Shown here: positions 49,332 through 61,651 of the stretch, piece after piece
Layout: each line of letters opens with the position of its first letter
Position numbering within the stretch: position 1 is the first letter of the stretch
Assembly: GCA_030490835.1 (NCBI GenBank)
Contig: CM059971.1
Span: 124,652,564-124,716,563, forward strand
DNA length: 64,000 nucleotides
Direction: 5' to 3'
Source of the DNA: Annona cherimola
Lineage: Eukaryota > Streptophyta > Magnoliopsida > Magnoliales > Annonaceae
Translations under genes and position numbers: made by a program
The notes under the pieces: model-generated
The model's database searches: none
The model's input: only the letters and a program-made list of their open reading frames with translations
What the model was told of the DNA's origin: nothing

Positions 49332-50346
49332 TTAATGTTAGCATTTAGCAAATTTAAATACTTAAATTACTGTTTTAATATTTTATATTTGTATGAATGT
49401 TGTTTTAAATTATTTAGTTGCTACATTTGTCTGTATAGCTATATTTCAAGATATGTATATATTTTTGATGATTTAATAATTATATATTTGTAATGTATAC
49501 CTTTCTTTTATATATTTGTTTGATATTATTTTGACAAGGTATTGTTGTAAGTGGTTAATCAAGTAACAGATTTGAAATCAAAAGTAAACGACCTCAATCT
49601 TCACATGTGTAATGTACGATAGATCAATAATGTCCAACCTTATTTCATCTGATCTCATCCCATCGACTTGGATCATACTTTTCGTGTTGTGAGGTTGGAA
49701 ACTAACAATGCTCTTGAATAATTTAAACGTAGGCCGGCCTTGAGAATTTATTAATTTTGGCATTTGCCTGGTCCATGTTCATATGCAACATCCAAAAAAG
49801 AAAACAACGCTTAATGAAGAATTGTAGTGCTAAAATATAAAATAATTCGCTGGAAGTAAGTACTGAGCAAATAACAGTTTGTTTGTTGTTACAACAAACG
49901 ACGACCAAAGAACCCATGAGAGGACAAACAACGGATGTCAGGTGAGATAGGGTGAGCTATGTTAGTTATTTTTTCTGATTCTAAGTGAGCAATGTTAGTT
50001 GATGGATGGCTGTCATCACCCGTATTTTATCAATTGGTGGGGGCAAAATTAAAGATGGTGAACCAGCAGCAGGTCAACGGTTTTAGTTTAATAGGAGGAG
50101 CGATACTCACCTCTGCGGATTAATTAATCCGTGTTTTGCTGCCGCTGTCTGTTGAGGATAAAATATTTATTTTTTTCCGTAGATGTGTTGAGCAATTTTC
50201 ATATTAAATTTTATCTCTTTAATTTTTTTTAACCCTTCTCCTTGTTTTTTGAAAATAAAAAATAGAAGATGCATGCGTTATGTATCGATTCCAATTTTTG
50301 TAATTTTAAAAATAAAAAATATAAAAATTTTAAAACATAAAATTTA

Positions 50347-50826
50347 GAGCAAATACCACGTATATCCATAAATTTTACCTATAATTCCACTTATACTCAT
50401 AAATTTTTAAAATTTTATAATATACCTATAATTTTGCCTAAAATTCTACTTATACAAGCGTTATATTAGGAATCTGTTAAAGGTGCAGCTAGATCCTCCT
50501 ATAAAATAACGAATATGCCTAAGCCTTAATATCATTTAGGATTAGTTTGCTCAAACTAAAAATTTATATTTAAATTAATGTATGATTTTATAGTTGCAAA
50601 AGTGCTAACATTCATTTAAATATGAATTTTTAGCTATATAATTATAATTTGGAATGAGCATTTTGGTTATTTTGCAGGTATATTAATGGCTTATCTAAGG
50701 AATCTCTAATGGTATAGATATAAGTAAAATTTTAAGTAAAATATGTGAATATATTAGGAATTTTTGAAAATTTGTGAGTATAAATAAAATTATAGGTAAA
50801 ATTTATAGATATACATGGAATTTGCC
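50347..50826. mobile_element. Foldback MITE with 80-bp inverted arms
   Basis: Left arm GTATATCCATAAATTTTACC pairs with right arm (reverse complement GTATATCTATAAATTTTACC), and pairing continues for about 80 bp through TATACTCA(T/C)AAATTTT. The interior is unique in this window. Confidence 0.65.
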
Positions 50827-50879
50827 CAAGATTTAACATAAAAATCAATTTAAAGTAAAACCACATATCTATTAAAAAA

Positions 50880-51940
50880 TGAAAATAAAAAGTATATTTT
50901 TTACTAGGATATTCGTGCTGACAGACACGTTCGTCAGGAATTGACGATCGGCCCCGCCTGCATTCTGGAGATCGGGCCGTCCGACGTGGGACCCACAAGA
51001 TGGATGGTCTAACCACTCTTGCCACGCAGAGTTTACACGTAAGCTGGAGGGAAAGATTCCGAGGCAACGACATAGGAACAACCACCGTATTAACTACTCA
51101 GTAAAGAAATACATTAAGTAAAGATTAGTCAACTAGAGTGGGATTCAGACCCAATAAAAAAAAAAAGAAAAAAAGAAGAAGAGGGGATTCAGACAGCTTC
51201 GCTTTCGTTTCGGAAAACAAGGAAACGGACACACAAGATTTTGTGCAAAGTCACAAGAAAGTAACTCTCCGGTCTCCACACACCAACCACCATTTCTACC
51301 CGAACGAGGTGGCTGGCTCCCCTTTCTGTTCACGGCCCCGCTCGCAACAGCAGATGACGTGGCCTTCGTACGGCGGATCGCTGCCACCGGCCTGTTGGGG
51401 CCCAGTCCGCCAATTGTAGATGTGCTGGTGGGAAAAGCAACGGTGACCCACACAACACGGGTAAGGTTAGTGGGCCACGCGCACGTGCGCTCTGCTGGCG
51501 TCGGAAAAGCTACTGTATTTGTATTCATGGCCGTAGATCATTTGTTGCGTTGACCGAGATCTATTGGATGAACGATCAACCAGAGTTCGACGGTTCAGAA
51601 TTTTTTTGATGCAAGTCTTGGTATGATCCATGCGATTACGACCGAGATAATCGGAACTGTAGGATTTTTGAACGGCTGATGTGGCTGTATCTGATGAGTT
51701 AGAATAATCGAGCGAGATTTTCGGCCGTCTGAAGTCGAATTCAGGAATCGAAGGTCACGATTGTTGATATGCACCGCTCAGATCGTTGGATTTTACAGCC
51801 CTGAGTGAAAGGCTCGGTCATGCCACCCTTGGCCACCAGGCGCGAAAGCCAGCAGCGTCTAACGCGGCGATTCAACCCATTTGGAATCCGCGGCCCAGTC
51901 TCTTCAGCCTTACTAATTTCCATCGACCCGGATTTTGGAT
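50880..51940. promoter_or_regulatory. GC-richer unique block upstream of the SCAR gene
   Basis: This is the longest stretch outside the genes with high GC and no obvious transposon. It holds GTGGGACCCAC (50986-50996, a TCP-type site), TGACGTGG near 51354 and CGCACGTGCG near 51480. It is 1.2-2.2 kb upstream of the SCAR start. It may be a distal promoter or the remnant of a gene; no supported ORF is seen. Confidence 0.3.
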
Positions 51941-52769
51941 GTAGTTGTTTTTATTAAATATTCTGTGAATTTTCATTTTTTTACATCAATCTATGGGAAT
52001 TATCTAAATTCTATAACGTGTATGTCACGAATCTATTAACTTCATAAATTATATAAATTTTAATTCAAAAATTAGAAAAAAAACAATATTTTTTATCAGA
52101 TATACGGTTCCGATATCCGGAAATCCACAGGATGATCCAGATGCAGAAGCAGAGAATGGATGACCACCTGCGCGAGGCACTACACGTTTTCTCGACCAAC
52201 GTCCCCAGCTTATAAGTGCACAAGGGTATTTCCGTCATTCCAGGCAGCAGTTTTCTATTCTTGGGAACGGTTCTGAATTTTCTGTGAGTTATGCTTTGTT
52301 TTTTAGGAAATGGTGGTGACCAGAACTGCACCTATAACACCTGGGGTACAGTAGGAAAAATCGGACAATCCAATGCAGTCACTGGCGCATCTGATAAGAT
52401 AATACTAACCATTTTATTCCTTATTTCCGTTCTTTTTTACCACTAAATTTTGGCTCTGAAGAATCGAGTTTTGGACCATTAATTAGCCAAAAATTATTTA
52501 CGAAATTATTCGGTATATAACCAACTATATGCACATCGTATACTTTGCAGTGGTTATTTATCATGACTTATCATGAAATAATTTATGGTTATTTTTTATT
52601 TTTTAGCCTGAAGAACGGTCTTGACTCTTGGTCACATGTGATGATCCCGGAGCATCACTTAAACTATCCGCAAGTTTACGAAAACAACTCCTTTAGCCAC
52701 ATAACTGACGCATTTCCCTCCTATATGTTGAAAATGTCATTCGCCAAAAGAGCGAGGGTAATTAGGTAA

Positions 52770-53097
52770 ATTCAACCAGCTCCTCCTACGAGGGTGTCGG
52801 AGGAAGCAAAAGAGGAATACCGTGCAGAGACGGCAACGTTCCTGCATTTTACAGGATTAGGAGATCTTTCAGCAGTTCGTCTTCCTTCATCCCGCCACCT
52901 AATTCCGATTCTACCCCTAATAGACAGCCATAATTACGTCCCCACGTTCGTCTTACGCAACCACGAGGGCTGCATTTCTCTTCCCGACGCCATTTCATCG
53001 AACAGTTTCTCTGCTTTTCTCTTAGCAGCTTCTGCATTTCCGTTTCCGAGGGAAAAAAGTACGGTTCGGAAACAACGGAAAAAAAGAAAAACCCATC
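52770..53097 (+). promoter_or_regulatory. Probable 5' leader of the SCAR gene
   Basis: No ATG occurs on the plus strand between about 52740 and the chosen start at 53098, although the surrounding sequence has many. The stretch is richer in C and T than its flanks. The start codon has A at -3. This supports 53098 as the first AUG of a leader of up to about 320 nt. I see no clear TATA box, and the transcription start cannot be placed. Confidence 0.55.
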
Positions 53098-56000
53098 ATG
53101 CCTCTGACGCGGCTCGAGATTCGCAATGAGTTCCGGCTCGGAGATCCGGAGCTCTACAGAGCCGCCAGGAAAGACGACTCTAAGGCGATTCTCGACGGAG
53201 TCGCTGTTGCTGGGCTTGTTGGGATCCTGCGGCAGCTGGGCGATCTGGCGGAGTGAGTTTTCTGCGCCTTTTCCGTTTTCGGAGTTTCTCTGTTTCGTTC
53301 ATGAGCATTCACTCGGGTTCGTAATGCGGAGATTTTTTGGGCTTGAAACTGAAATTTGAGTTCTGAATTGCGAGAATTTAGCATTGTTTGTTGGTCTGTG
53401 CTTCTGGTGGTAAAAATTTCGTGTGGCGGTGATAAATTTCCGGCGTGTTTTTTAGATTTGACGAAGCTTGTATTTTTGTCTTGTTCTTCTGTCCGCTTGG
53501 AGCCCATTGGTTCGTTATCTTTAACATTGATCAGTTCCCCTTCGATTTCATGAATTGTTCTCGTGAGACACAAATGGTAAATCCGTATAGGATGGTTGTT
53601 CAAGACTTCAGGTGGCCAAATTTTGTTGGTTTGAGTTGTTGTTCTGATCCTGTGGAATGTGATTGGGATGCCATTGGGTCCGCTACATCGAACATGCTAA
53701 CCTTTCGTTATTTCATCCTTTTAGATTTGCATCATGCAGGCCGCTGGTTTGTTTATTTCTTCTTGAACATATCAGTAGGCTGCTGATTGCAGGACTGTGT
53801 TCGCACCAGCAAAGGGATAGTCAACGCCACCATTGGTCTATCTCAGGCCATCAGAACAACCTTTAAAAGGCCTGTTTTGATTAACTCATTGTAGAGGCTA
53901 ATGGCTTATTTGCTTTAAATAAGCCACTCCACTAGAGAAGCTTCGGTTTTTTTGTTGTTGTTGGCCTCTAATTGCTTATTCGCATCAAATAAGTCACTCC
54001 ATCGGTTAGTAGTTGTTGTTGCTGCTGCTGCTGCTGTCATTGTTAGCAGCAGCTTATGGAAAGGGTGTATAAGTTTATAAGGCCATTTTCACAAATCAGT
54101 TGCAAGAACTTCTTACTTTTCTGCTCTGCTTATTAAACTTTATGTTCCTAAAATGACTCTGTAATCAAAACATAATCCTTAAAACATCTGTGAACCTGGG
54201 CATTGCCTAGTTGGCTTTATGTCTTGGCGTATATATCAGAGATCCAGGATTCAAACTTATACATACTATATGTATAATGGATTCCGATCCTATGTGACTG
54301 ACTGCATATGAAGAAAAGTGGGCCGCACACCCTGGCCATTGGATCATGCGGGTTTTTGAGTAGCCGTTAGATTTGGAGGGGTGAAACTGTTAAAAAAAAA
54401 AAACCTCAAATAATTGGCTTCTCAATTGTCATTGCGCCTCCACCACCCAAGAGAGCGAAGCTGAAATCAACTACGAAAACATTAAAAAATTTCTGTTTCC
54501 TTCTGCAGGACAATTTTTGCCCAACTTCTTGAAAAATCTAAAAAGCTTCAGTTTTTGGCTCCATTTGGCAGTGCTTCTCCTGAATTCTTATGTGCTTTTC
54601 AGTGAAGTGACACACTAGATTCAAAATTCGTTTGGCAAAGTTGATGTGGCTTTTACACTGATCTGTATTTTTCTATGACCAATTTTAACTGATAAAAGCA
54701 GTAAAGACAGAAGCTCTAAAAACTCACTTCAGTTGATAATATCAGAAGCAAAATCGGTTTCCATTCGCATGCCCAAACAAGGCCGTAGACATTTAGGATG
54801 CCTAAGAACTAAATTTTTTTAATAATAAAATTTTGTTCATCCTAATGTCCTGATTGTGAACTGTATTTAAAAGCCATATCATTGTGTTCATTAATAAGAT
54901 TCTCTACTTAAAGGCTTCTTTGGAAGAAGCATTCCAGAGACTGATTCTTTGGCTGCTTCACTAAAAACTTGTTTTCAAAGTTATGCTAAACAAAGCGTTA
55001 AAACTCTTATGTATATTTGCAGTATACAACGTGTGTAATCTACTAATCTATTGAATTTTAAAACCTGGTTACTATTTGAGAAACAAGAAGACCTGTAGTG
55101 AATTGCAGTAAGAGAAAATGAATGTTGATGAACTGAAAATCTTCTTTTCACTTTTCATTTTCTGTATTTTGGACTCTTCAAGATTCATGATGTTCAAGTT
55201 GGAGTAATTTGAGCGACCTTCTTCTGTTGCCCATCTTTCCCCTCTGTAGGTTTGCATCAGAGATTTTTCATGACTTACATGAACAAGTTACTGCTACAGC
55301 TGCTAGAAGTCATAGAATGATGGCACGTGTACAACAGGTTGAAGCAGAACTTCCTCCTTTGGAAAAGGCTGTTTTTGCCCAGACAAGCCATTTGCATTTT
55401 GCCTATGCACCGGGTATGCCTTCCAATATTTGGAATACTTTGGTGGTTCTGTTGCTTTAATATCTTTGAGAAGGTGGCAGATGTTATGCTAAAATAGGAC
55501 AGGATGCCAGTGCATGAAGGATGTTTTTTTTTTGGATCTTCTGGAATTCACAAATATGGGTGACATAGAATTTGGTTATCTTTAAAACATTTGTTTTCTT
55601 CCATCCTTAATTCTGTGTCTTTTAAATGGCTTTTTAAGGCGTGCCATGGATCCATTCTAAGAAGAGAGAATTTGAAGAGAAGGGTCTGCTTTTAGTATTA
55701 AATCCTGTGGGATGGTTCTGTTCTGTTCTGTTTAACATGAAATCTCTCTTTCAGGGTCAGAATGGCATGCTGATATCCACACTGAACATAGCCATCTTGG
55801 CCGAAGTGATTTGCCAAGCTTCATTATGAATTCCTATGAAGAATGCCGTGATCCGCCTCGCTTATTCTTACTCGATAAGTACGTGTTTTTTTTCTTGCTC
55901 TTTTTTTAGAGGTTGGATAATGTGTTTGGTTAATCCGAGTTTCATTAAGAATTTTTTTTTTTACCATCCAGTCTGTCATTTGGTCATATTGACCTGTAGG

Positions 56001-57154
56001 TGCTAAATAAACGTCTTTGCTTTTACCTCTCAGGTTTGATTCTGCTGGTGCTGGATCATGTTTAAAGAGATATTCGGATCCATCCTTTTTCAAGACGTTC
56101 TGGGCTAACTCAGAACTGGTAAATGCTGAGAAGTCTAAAAGAGATAGGAAGACTTATAAAAGCAAGGTGAGGTTCCACTTTCTATTACTAGAAGTTCAAC
56201 ATCTATGTTGGCTCACATTTGTGTCACTGTAGGATATTGACCTGTCCATTTACTCCATACACTAGCACATTTTATTACAGATGGGTGTGTCTTTTGGAAT
56301 ATAACGTCATGCGCATTTCAAAACAATTAAGTTGCTAATATTTATAAGCTTTTCTAAATATATTTTTATGGCCCTTTTTTGCATTTATGAGGTAATGTCC
56401 ATTTCAGCATCATTGTATGTTCACATGGGTGGTTAGCTGTTTCAGGGTTTTCTGTAAGGCCCTCCATGCTTCTCCAGTTATTATTGGTGTGTTGACACCC
56501 TCACATTGTTGTTCATAAAAATTCAAATCTGGTAAATATATTGATATGTAACACAGTTTAGACACAAATTTGTCTGGCTGGGATCAGGTGCATGCAAAAA
56601 CCTGTGAACTCTGGGAGTCTGGTAAAATATTGGCTTGAGGTGGTACCTGAGGAGGCTGAAGTGCTACTCAGCTAAGTCTTATCCACAAAATGGGGTTCAC
56701 TATAACAGAACCTATTCTGTTTGCCCACTTCATTAAGGGCTGAGATCACCTTTTTTGAGCCTTCTCTTCCAAATTCAATGATTTTCAGTAGTGTCTATGT
56801 GATTTCATTAAATGTATTCTTTTAAATTTTCATGATTGCTGAAGGAAAGTCCAGACTATGTAGGATCCAATTGCTCATTGCATATCACAACCCATGTTTA
56901 TCTTCTCAGATGATTATTCAACCATGGTTAAATTTTCAACCATGGTTAAATTTTCTCTATTGTTAGCTGCAGGCCTGCAGCTGCTCATGTCTGAGGTTTT
57001 CTGCAGGAGATTTGTTTTTCTTGCCATCAAGATTCTCATGTTTTAGCTCTATGTATGCAGAGAAAAGCTGCGTATCAAGGAAATGGGGATATCCAAAATG
57101 CAGCCTCAGTTTCCCAATGTTATTCCAGGTGTGTTATTCTGGTGCATGCTCCTG

Positions 57155-57190
<36 letters not shown>

Positions 57191-60100
57191 TGCACATGCT
57201 TGTACAAATAACTTATCCACAGCAAGGGTGCACGTGGGCTAGTGAGCAGACATTCATCCTCATGTGTGGAGACTAGGCACATGTGGCCAGAAATGGCATG
57301 CAACCTTGCATGTGTCTCTGCCGATGCAGGGGTTGGGAAGGCTGAAATGCACAAAACTTTAGCCCCATTTTCTGGAAAGGTTCTTGATATGACTCAAACC
57401 CATGTCACTAAGGACATAGGCGGCTAGTCTTCCTGTTGTACATGAACACAAACACACACAGAAGATTGTCCAAATGGTAATTTGCCAATTGATTCTGCGA
57501 ACAGAATTAACAATTTGACAATCTCTTCTCAAACAGAATACAGCTGGCATCTCCAGATACCAGTGGTGGAGGTGTTGCTGCTGAAACTATTTCCAGATCT
57601 AGTATAAGATCCAAATTTGATCTGGAAATCAGATCCACAAATACTTCAAAGCTTCAGTCGCACTTTGCTGAGCATGTTGTTGATATTAGTTCATCCACAG
57701 AGCATGAAGTACGGCAAAGTAGTAACTTAGAACCTTCTGAACAAAGGACCTCAGATATTGAGGCCAATCCCACCATTCCCTTTGATGATCAAAACAGAGT
57801 AGATGTGGACATTGATTCACCACATAAAACGTTACAAGGGCCAAGAGATCCAGGATCATCGTCCATCACATGGGATGAGAAGATGGAGATAGTGAAACCT
57901 ACCAGAGAAGCGTCCGAAAGTATTTCTCACAACCAGAGAGAAGCTTCAGAGTCTTTGCCAGGGAATTGTGAATCTAAGATGGGGCAAGAGGCTGCTAGCC
58001 TTTTAAAGAAGCATCGAGAGGATATTGTGTTTGAAGTTCACAATGCGCCAGAGCCATATTCAAGTAGAGAGCAGTCTGATGAGTTTGTCAGTGAGACAGA
58101 TAATTATGCAGATGCACTTAACACCATTGAATCTGAAGTGGAGACAGATACTGAGTGCCAAACCAAACGGGAAGTAGAGCAGCAAAATAACTTCAAGAAC
58201 CACGAATTAGACGTTGGAACTTCTGAAATTCATGATTTGGATGCTCAAAATTTAAATTCTTCTGAAGAGGCATCTTCGAATCCATTGCAGCCGGTCTATT
58301 CAGAGAATCTGGCTCATGCGCATCCACCAGAGATGACTGTTATGGCCTCCAACATTGTCCCTAATCTCCATGGACATTGCAATGCACTAGCTGCATCAAG
58401 GATCGATGTTTTAGGATCTTCTAATGGCAATCCTGCTGGATCCAACATTCCTTGTCCACTTGGAGATAATATTATGATACCCAACATATCTCAAGAATCT
58501 CAGGGAACTTCTAATGTGCCTTCTGTTAACATCTGGACAAATGGTGGTCTTCTAGGCCTTCAGCCATCAAAACCCCCTGATTTCAGTGTCTCTAGTGTTG
58601 TCAGTCAGAGCCCTTCATCTGGTGCTGAGAATGCAAATGCATCTGTTGAGTCCAATGGACACAGACAACACCAGTCAAGCCTTGCAGAAGAGTGTGATTT
58701 GGTGGACATTACTCCCCCCGCTCCTGGATCTGATTTGCCATGTGTCTCTGATACTCAGTTGCAAGACAGTCACTCTGCCCAAAACAAGAATGAGATATCC
58801 AGCAGCATTTCAACAGCTGACTGTATGCCTCCTGTAAAAGGACCCATGAGGAAAGAATCGCCTTCTTACAGCACTTCATCTGAATCATCCATTGCTGTTA
58901 ATATTGATCCCATAGAGTCAGATGGGAGACCTATTGTTGAGCAGAAGAAACAGCAACATGGAGTTTCGTGGACTTCCCATGAGGTGACCTTGAAAGAACA
59001 ACCTCAGCTTGGATCACCAGAAATTTTCGCTTCTTCAAAGTCTTATCACCTCAGCTACCCGTCGCCTCCATTGGAACACATGAAGATTTCCTTCCATCCT
59101 ATGAATGGCATGGAGACTTCCACACTGAATCTAGAATTTCCAAATGGGCACCATTTTAACAAAATAATTGAAGATCCTGAATGCCCTTCATTCCAGTTGC
59201 TTCCCAAGCTTGCTGTACCAATACAGGATATCGCTTCTGAATCTGATGATGACACTTTCTATAGATCATCTCCATATCCATCAGATGATATTCTAAGTCC
59301 TCATTCAGAATCAAACTCAGAGCAGTGGGAATCTGCCGAAATGACTGTAAGCAAGGATCATGATATATATGATACTCTACGGAGAGTCCCTTCAAATTCA
59401 TCTCTCACCAGCTCTTCTGAGGCTGAGAGAATGATCCATCGAAACATTCATGTAGCTCCTGGTGGAAATTCAAATTCTGAAAATGTTTTGGAATCAATTG
59501 ACACTGGTGCATCTTTATATGCTTCACAATGGGATACAAAAATTTCCTTAACAAAAAATGTAGAAGCCAAAGGTGATTCTGATGCAAAGAATCTCTTGGA
59601 TCCTGTATTGCAATATCCTGAGGAGCTCCCACCTCCACCTCCACTTCCTCCACTGCAGTGGATAGTGATGAAATCCAAACCTTCTTTGGTGGAATATAAA
59701 GAACATAAGGTCTCTGAGGCCAACAATCTGCCAAAGTGTCAACCAGTTCAAGGACACATTGCTTTAGCTTCACTGCTACCCAAGCCAGCCCCACCAAAGC
59801 CACCTCATTCAGAAGCAGCGGCAGCTTCTCTCGGGAAGGGCATTGTAATCAACTTGTCATTTTTTTTTTATCGTTTCAATGCTGTCTTGATTTCTCTTCT
59901 TGTGGGAAAAGAAAGTTTTGGTGTCTGCAGTACTTTATATGCATGCTTAAATTGAATATTTAATCTGCTATGCAGCATGATCCCCAAAAGCCAAATAGGT
60001 TAATGGAAACATGTAAAGCCACAAATATCAAGGTTCTAGATGAGAAGGAAGATTTTTTGCATCAAATCAGAAACAAGGTGAGTCATTTATGTTTTCCGAA

Positions 60101-61037
60101 TAGAGGGGAGAGACCTCAGAATTGAATCAGTAAAGACATGAAAACACAGTCTTATTCCTTTAATATTTTCTTTGGTTCTTTCATTCTTTGTGCTTCTATC
60201 CTTCCTATCAAGAGAGAAGTTTATCAATAAAAGCTGATGGGAATTTCTGTAGAGGTGTTAGATATTTAGTAGTAGTAGTAGTAGTAGTGATAATAAGATA
60301 AATAAAAAGAGATATAACCTGATTTATGTAACAGATTGAGCAAGCAGTCTTTCAAAATGAATTCTGAGACTATAATGGATGTATCAACAGGATTCAGGGA
60401 GATGACTGAATTGACTGGTAAAAAGATTGAATGGCGATTGTTAAGAACCTGGGTATTATTTTAGCCAGGTTTTTGAAGCCCAGGCTGTGATGAACTATTT
60501 TGCTGGTTTGAGTGGGAAGTATAGATATGGGATGTGTTACCTGGAAACCCATTATTAGAATTTCAGGAGAACCGACCTTGAAATGGGTTTCAGTATGGAT
60601 CACTGAACATAGATCAAGACTCACATAAGTCAATAGATGACATAACATAATGAATTAATTTTAGGATCTGCATGTTGACATTGAGATATTGAAACCTTTG
60701 TCCTTTTGTCATGTAAACATAATCAGTATCCAGAAATTTTAGTTGAACATTGGTTCTCATATGCTGCCTTTATTTGTATTAATCTCTTGTTATTGAACGT
60801 TCAGTCATTTAACCTGAGGCCAACTGTATCAACAAGACCGAGCATTCCTCCTGGGCCCAGTACTAACATCAATGTGGTTGCTATTTTGGAAAAGGCCAAC
60901 GCAATCCGTCAGGTTATTGACATCCTCCTTCCTTTTTTACCTAGCGTATGCCTACCATTGAGTCTAATGGTTAGTTCTTCCAGGCTTATGTTGGCAGTGA
61001 TGATGGTGGGGACGATGAGAGCTGGAGTGATAGCTGA
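53098..61037 (+). CDS. SCAR: SCAR/WAVE family protein (WAVE regulatory complex subunit), nine exons, 1,071 residues
   Basis: Exons: 53098-53252, 55250-55413, 55755-55878, 56034-56166, 57061-57128, 57537-59844, 59976-60077, 60805-60912, 60984-61037. All introns are GT-AG, junction phases agree and the total is 3,216 nt including TGA. Residues 1-192 (exons 1-4) form the SCAR homology domain: start [12 protein letters not shown], then [20 protein letters not shown], a heptad-like helical stretch, [18 protein letters not shown] and [10 protein letters not shown]. Exon 6 encodes a long Ser/Glu/Asn-rich, probably disordered linker with a proline run near 913-923. A WH2-type actin-binding motif lies at about 1009-1025 ([17 protein letters not shown]). 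The C-terminal acidic tail ends DDESWSDS with Trp1068. In this family WH2 binds G-actin and the acidic Trp motif binds Arp2/3; the N domain joins the ABI/NAP/SRA/BRICK complex that acts under Rac/ROP control at the plasma membrane. Length is within the plant range as I recall it (about 820-1,400). I cannot say which SCAR paralogue it is. The exon 6 donor (GTAATC) is the least certain junction. Confidence 0.95.
53872..54785. mobile_element. Possible decayed DNA transposon in SCAR intron 1
   Basis: The left edge reads GGCCTGTTTTGATTAACTC, and the right edge in reverse complement reads GGCCTTGTTTGGGCATGCG, which resembles common plant MITE ends. Near the left edge there are two imperfect copies of a segment containing AAATAAG(C/T)CACTCCA (about 53893-53932 and 53965-54003). 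The SINE at 54192 would lie inside. The match of the ends is weak, so this is only a candidate. Confidence 0.25.
54192..54402 (+). mobile_element. tRNA-derived SINE-like element in intron 1 of the SCAR gene
   Basis: A box A-like stretch (TAGTTGGCTTTA, about 54209) is followed about 35 nt later by a box B-like GGATTCAAACT (about 54248). The element ends in a run of 12 A at 54392-54403. This order and spacing is that of tRNA-derived SINEs. I could not identify a convincing target site duplication. It lies within a 1,997-bp intron in the gene's sense orientation. Confidence 0.5.
57156..57187. repeat. (CA)n microsatellite in SCAR intron 5
   Basis: A run of about 16 CA dinucleotides in the 408-bp intron 5. 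Confidence 0.9.
60267..60288. repeat. (TAG)n microsatellite in SCAR intron 7
   Basis: About seven TAG trinucleotides in the 727-bp intron 7. Confidence 0.85.
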
Positions 61038-61620
61038 CACGCATGCATAGCCTGCAGTGGGGTGGATGAGCCCATGCATGCAGGAAGTTTTACTTGCAAG
61101 TTTGACCGAGAGCTTGCCTGCTATATATGGAGTGGAAATGTCTGGAGATATGCACATATGGATCATGACTGCTAGCATTTCCTGGTTGCTAGGTCTGTTT
61201 ATTATTGGATACTGCTATATCGTGTGAAGTACGGGCCATTCATCAAACAGATGCTGTGTGTGATGTGGATTCTCCGCAGTCCAATACTCCAGGCATCAGG
61301 TGGCTTGTACGTAGAGAATGGAAGCTGAAAATATGCAGTTGGCAATTTGCATGCGGCTTTCAACGACGCACATCTAGGGCTAGCTGATGAATGGAGAGCT
61401 GGAGTATTTAGGGCAGGAAAGCGAAGCGAGCGCAGAAATAAGGACCCCTGTTTCAACGCCGTAACTAACTGGCTAATGGGCAAAGTAACGGTGATGTCTC
61501 TTGGTGAATAATCCGCATATATTTTGTATTATAATCTATGCAGATCCTAATGTCCTATGCTGTATTCCATTTTAGATCAAGCTAAGAAAAACATGGTCAT
61601 TGCTATACCACGCATGTATT
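61038..61620 (+). other. Probable 3' untranslated and flanking region of the SCAR gene
   Basis: The stretch after the TGA has no coding signal and keeps mid-range base composition until about 61.6 kb, where an ATT microsatellite and very AT-rich sequence begin. AATAAT at about 61507 followed by T-rich sequence is a possible polyadenylation region. The true 3' end needs transcript data. Confidence 0.35.
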
Positions 61621-61626
61621 TTGATT

Positions 61627-61651
61627 TATTATTATTATTATTATTATTATT
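61627..61651. repeat. (ATT)n microsatellite
   Basis: About eight ATT units in the flank downstream of the SCAR gene. Confidence 0.85.

Noticed and set aside
52794..53129. A 111-codon frame overlapping the SCAR start, as a possible uORF
   Set aside because: It begins with GTG and contains no ATG, so it would not act as a normal plant upstream ORF.
57156..57187. Alternating CA tract as a functional Z-DNA element
   Set aside because: A microsatellite in an intron is sufficient explanation.
59055..59803. Minus-strand frames of 66-132 codons opposite the SCAR exon
   Set aside because: They are antisense shadows of the coding exon with no known domain.
57805..59955. A single 716-residue gene
   Set aside because: It is the large exon 6 of the SCAR gene read into intron 6; the true frame enters from exon 5 and leaves at 59844.
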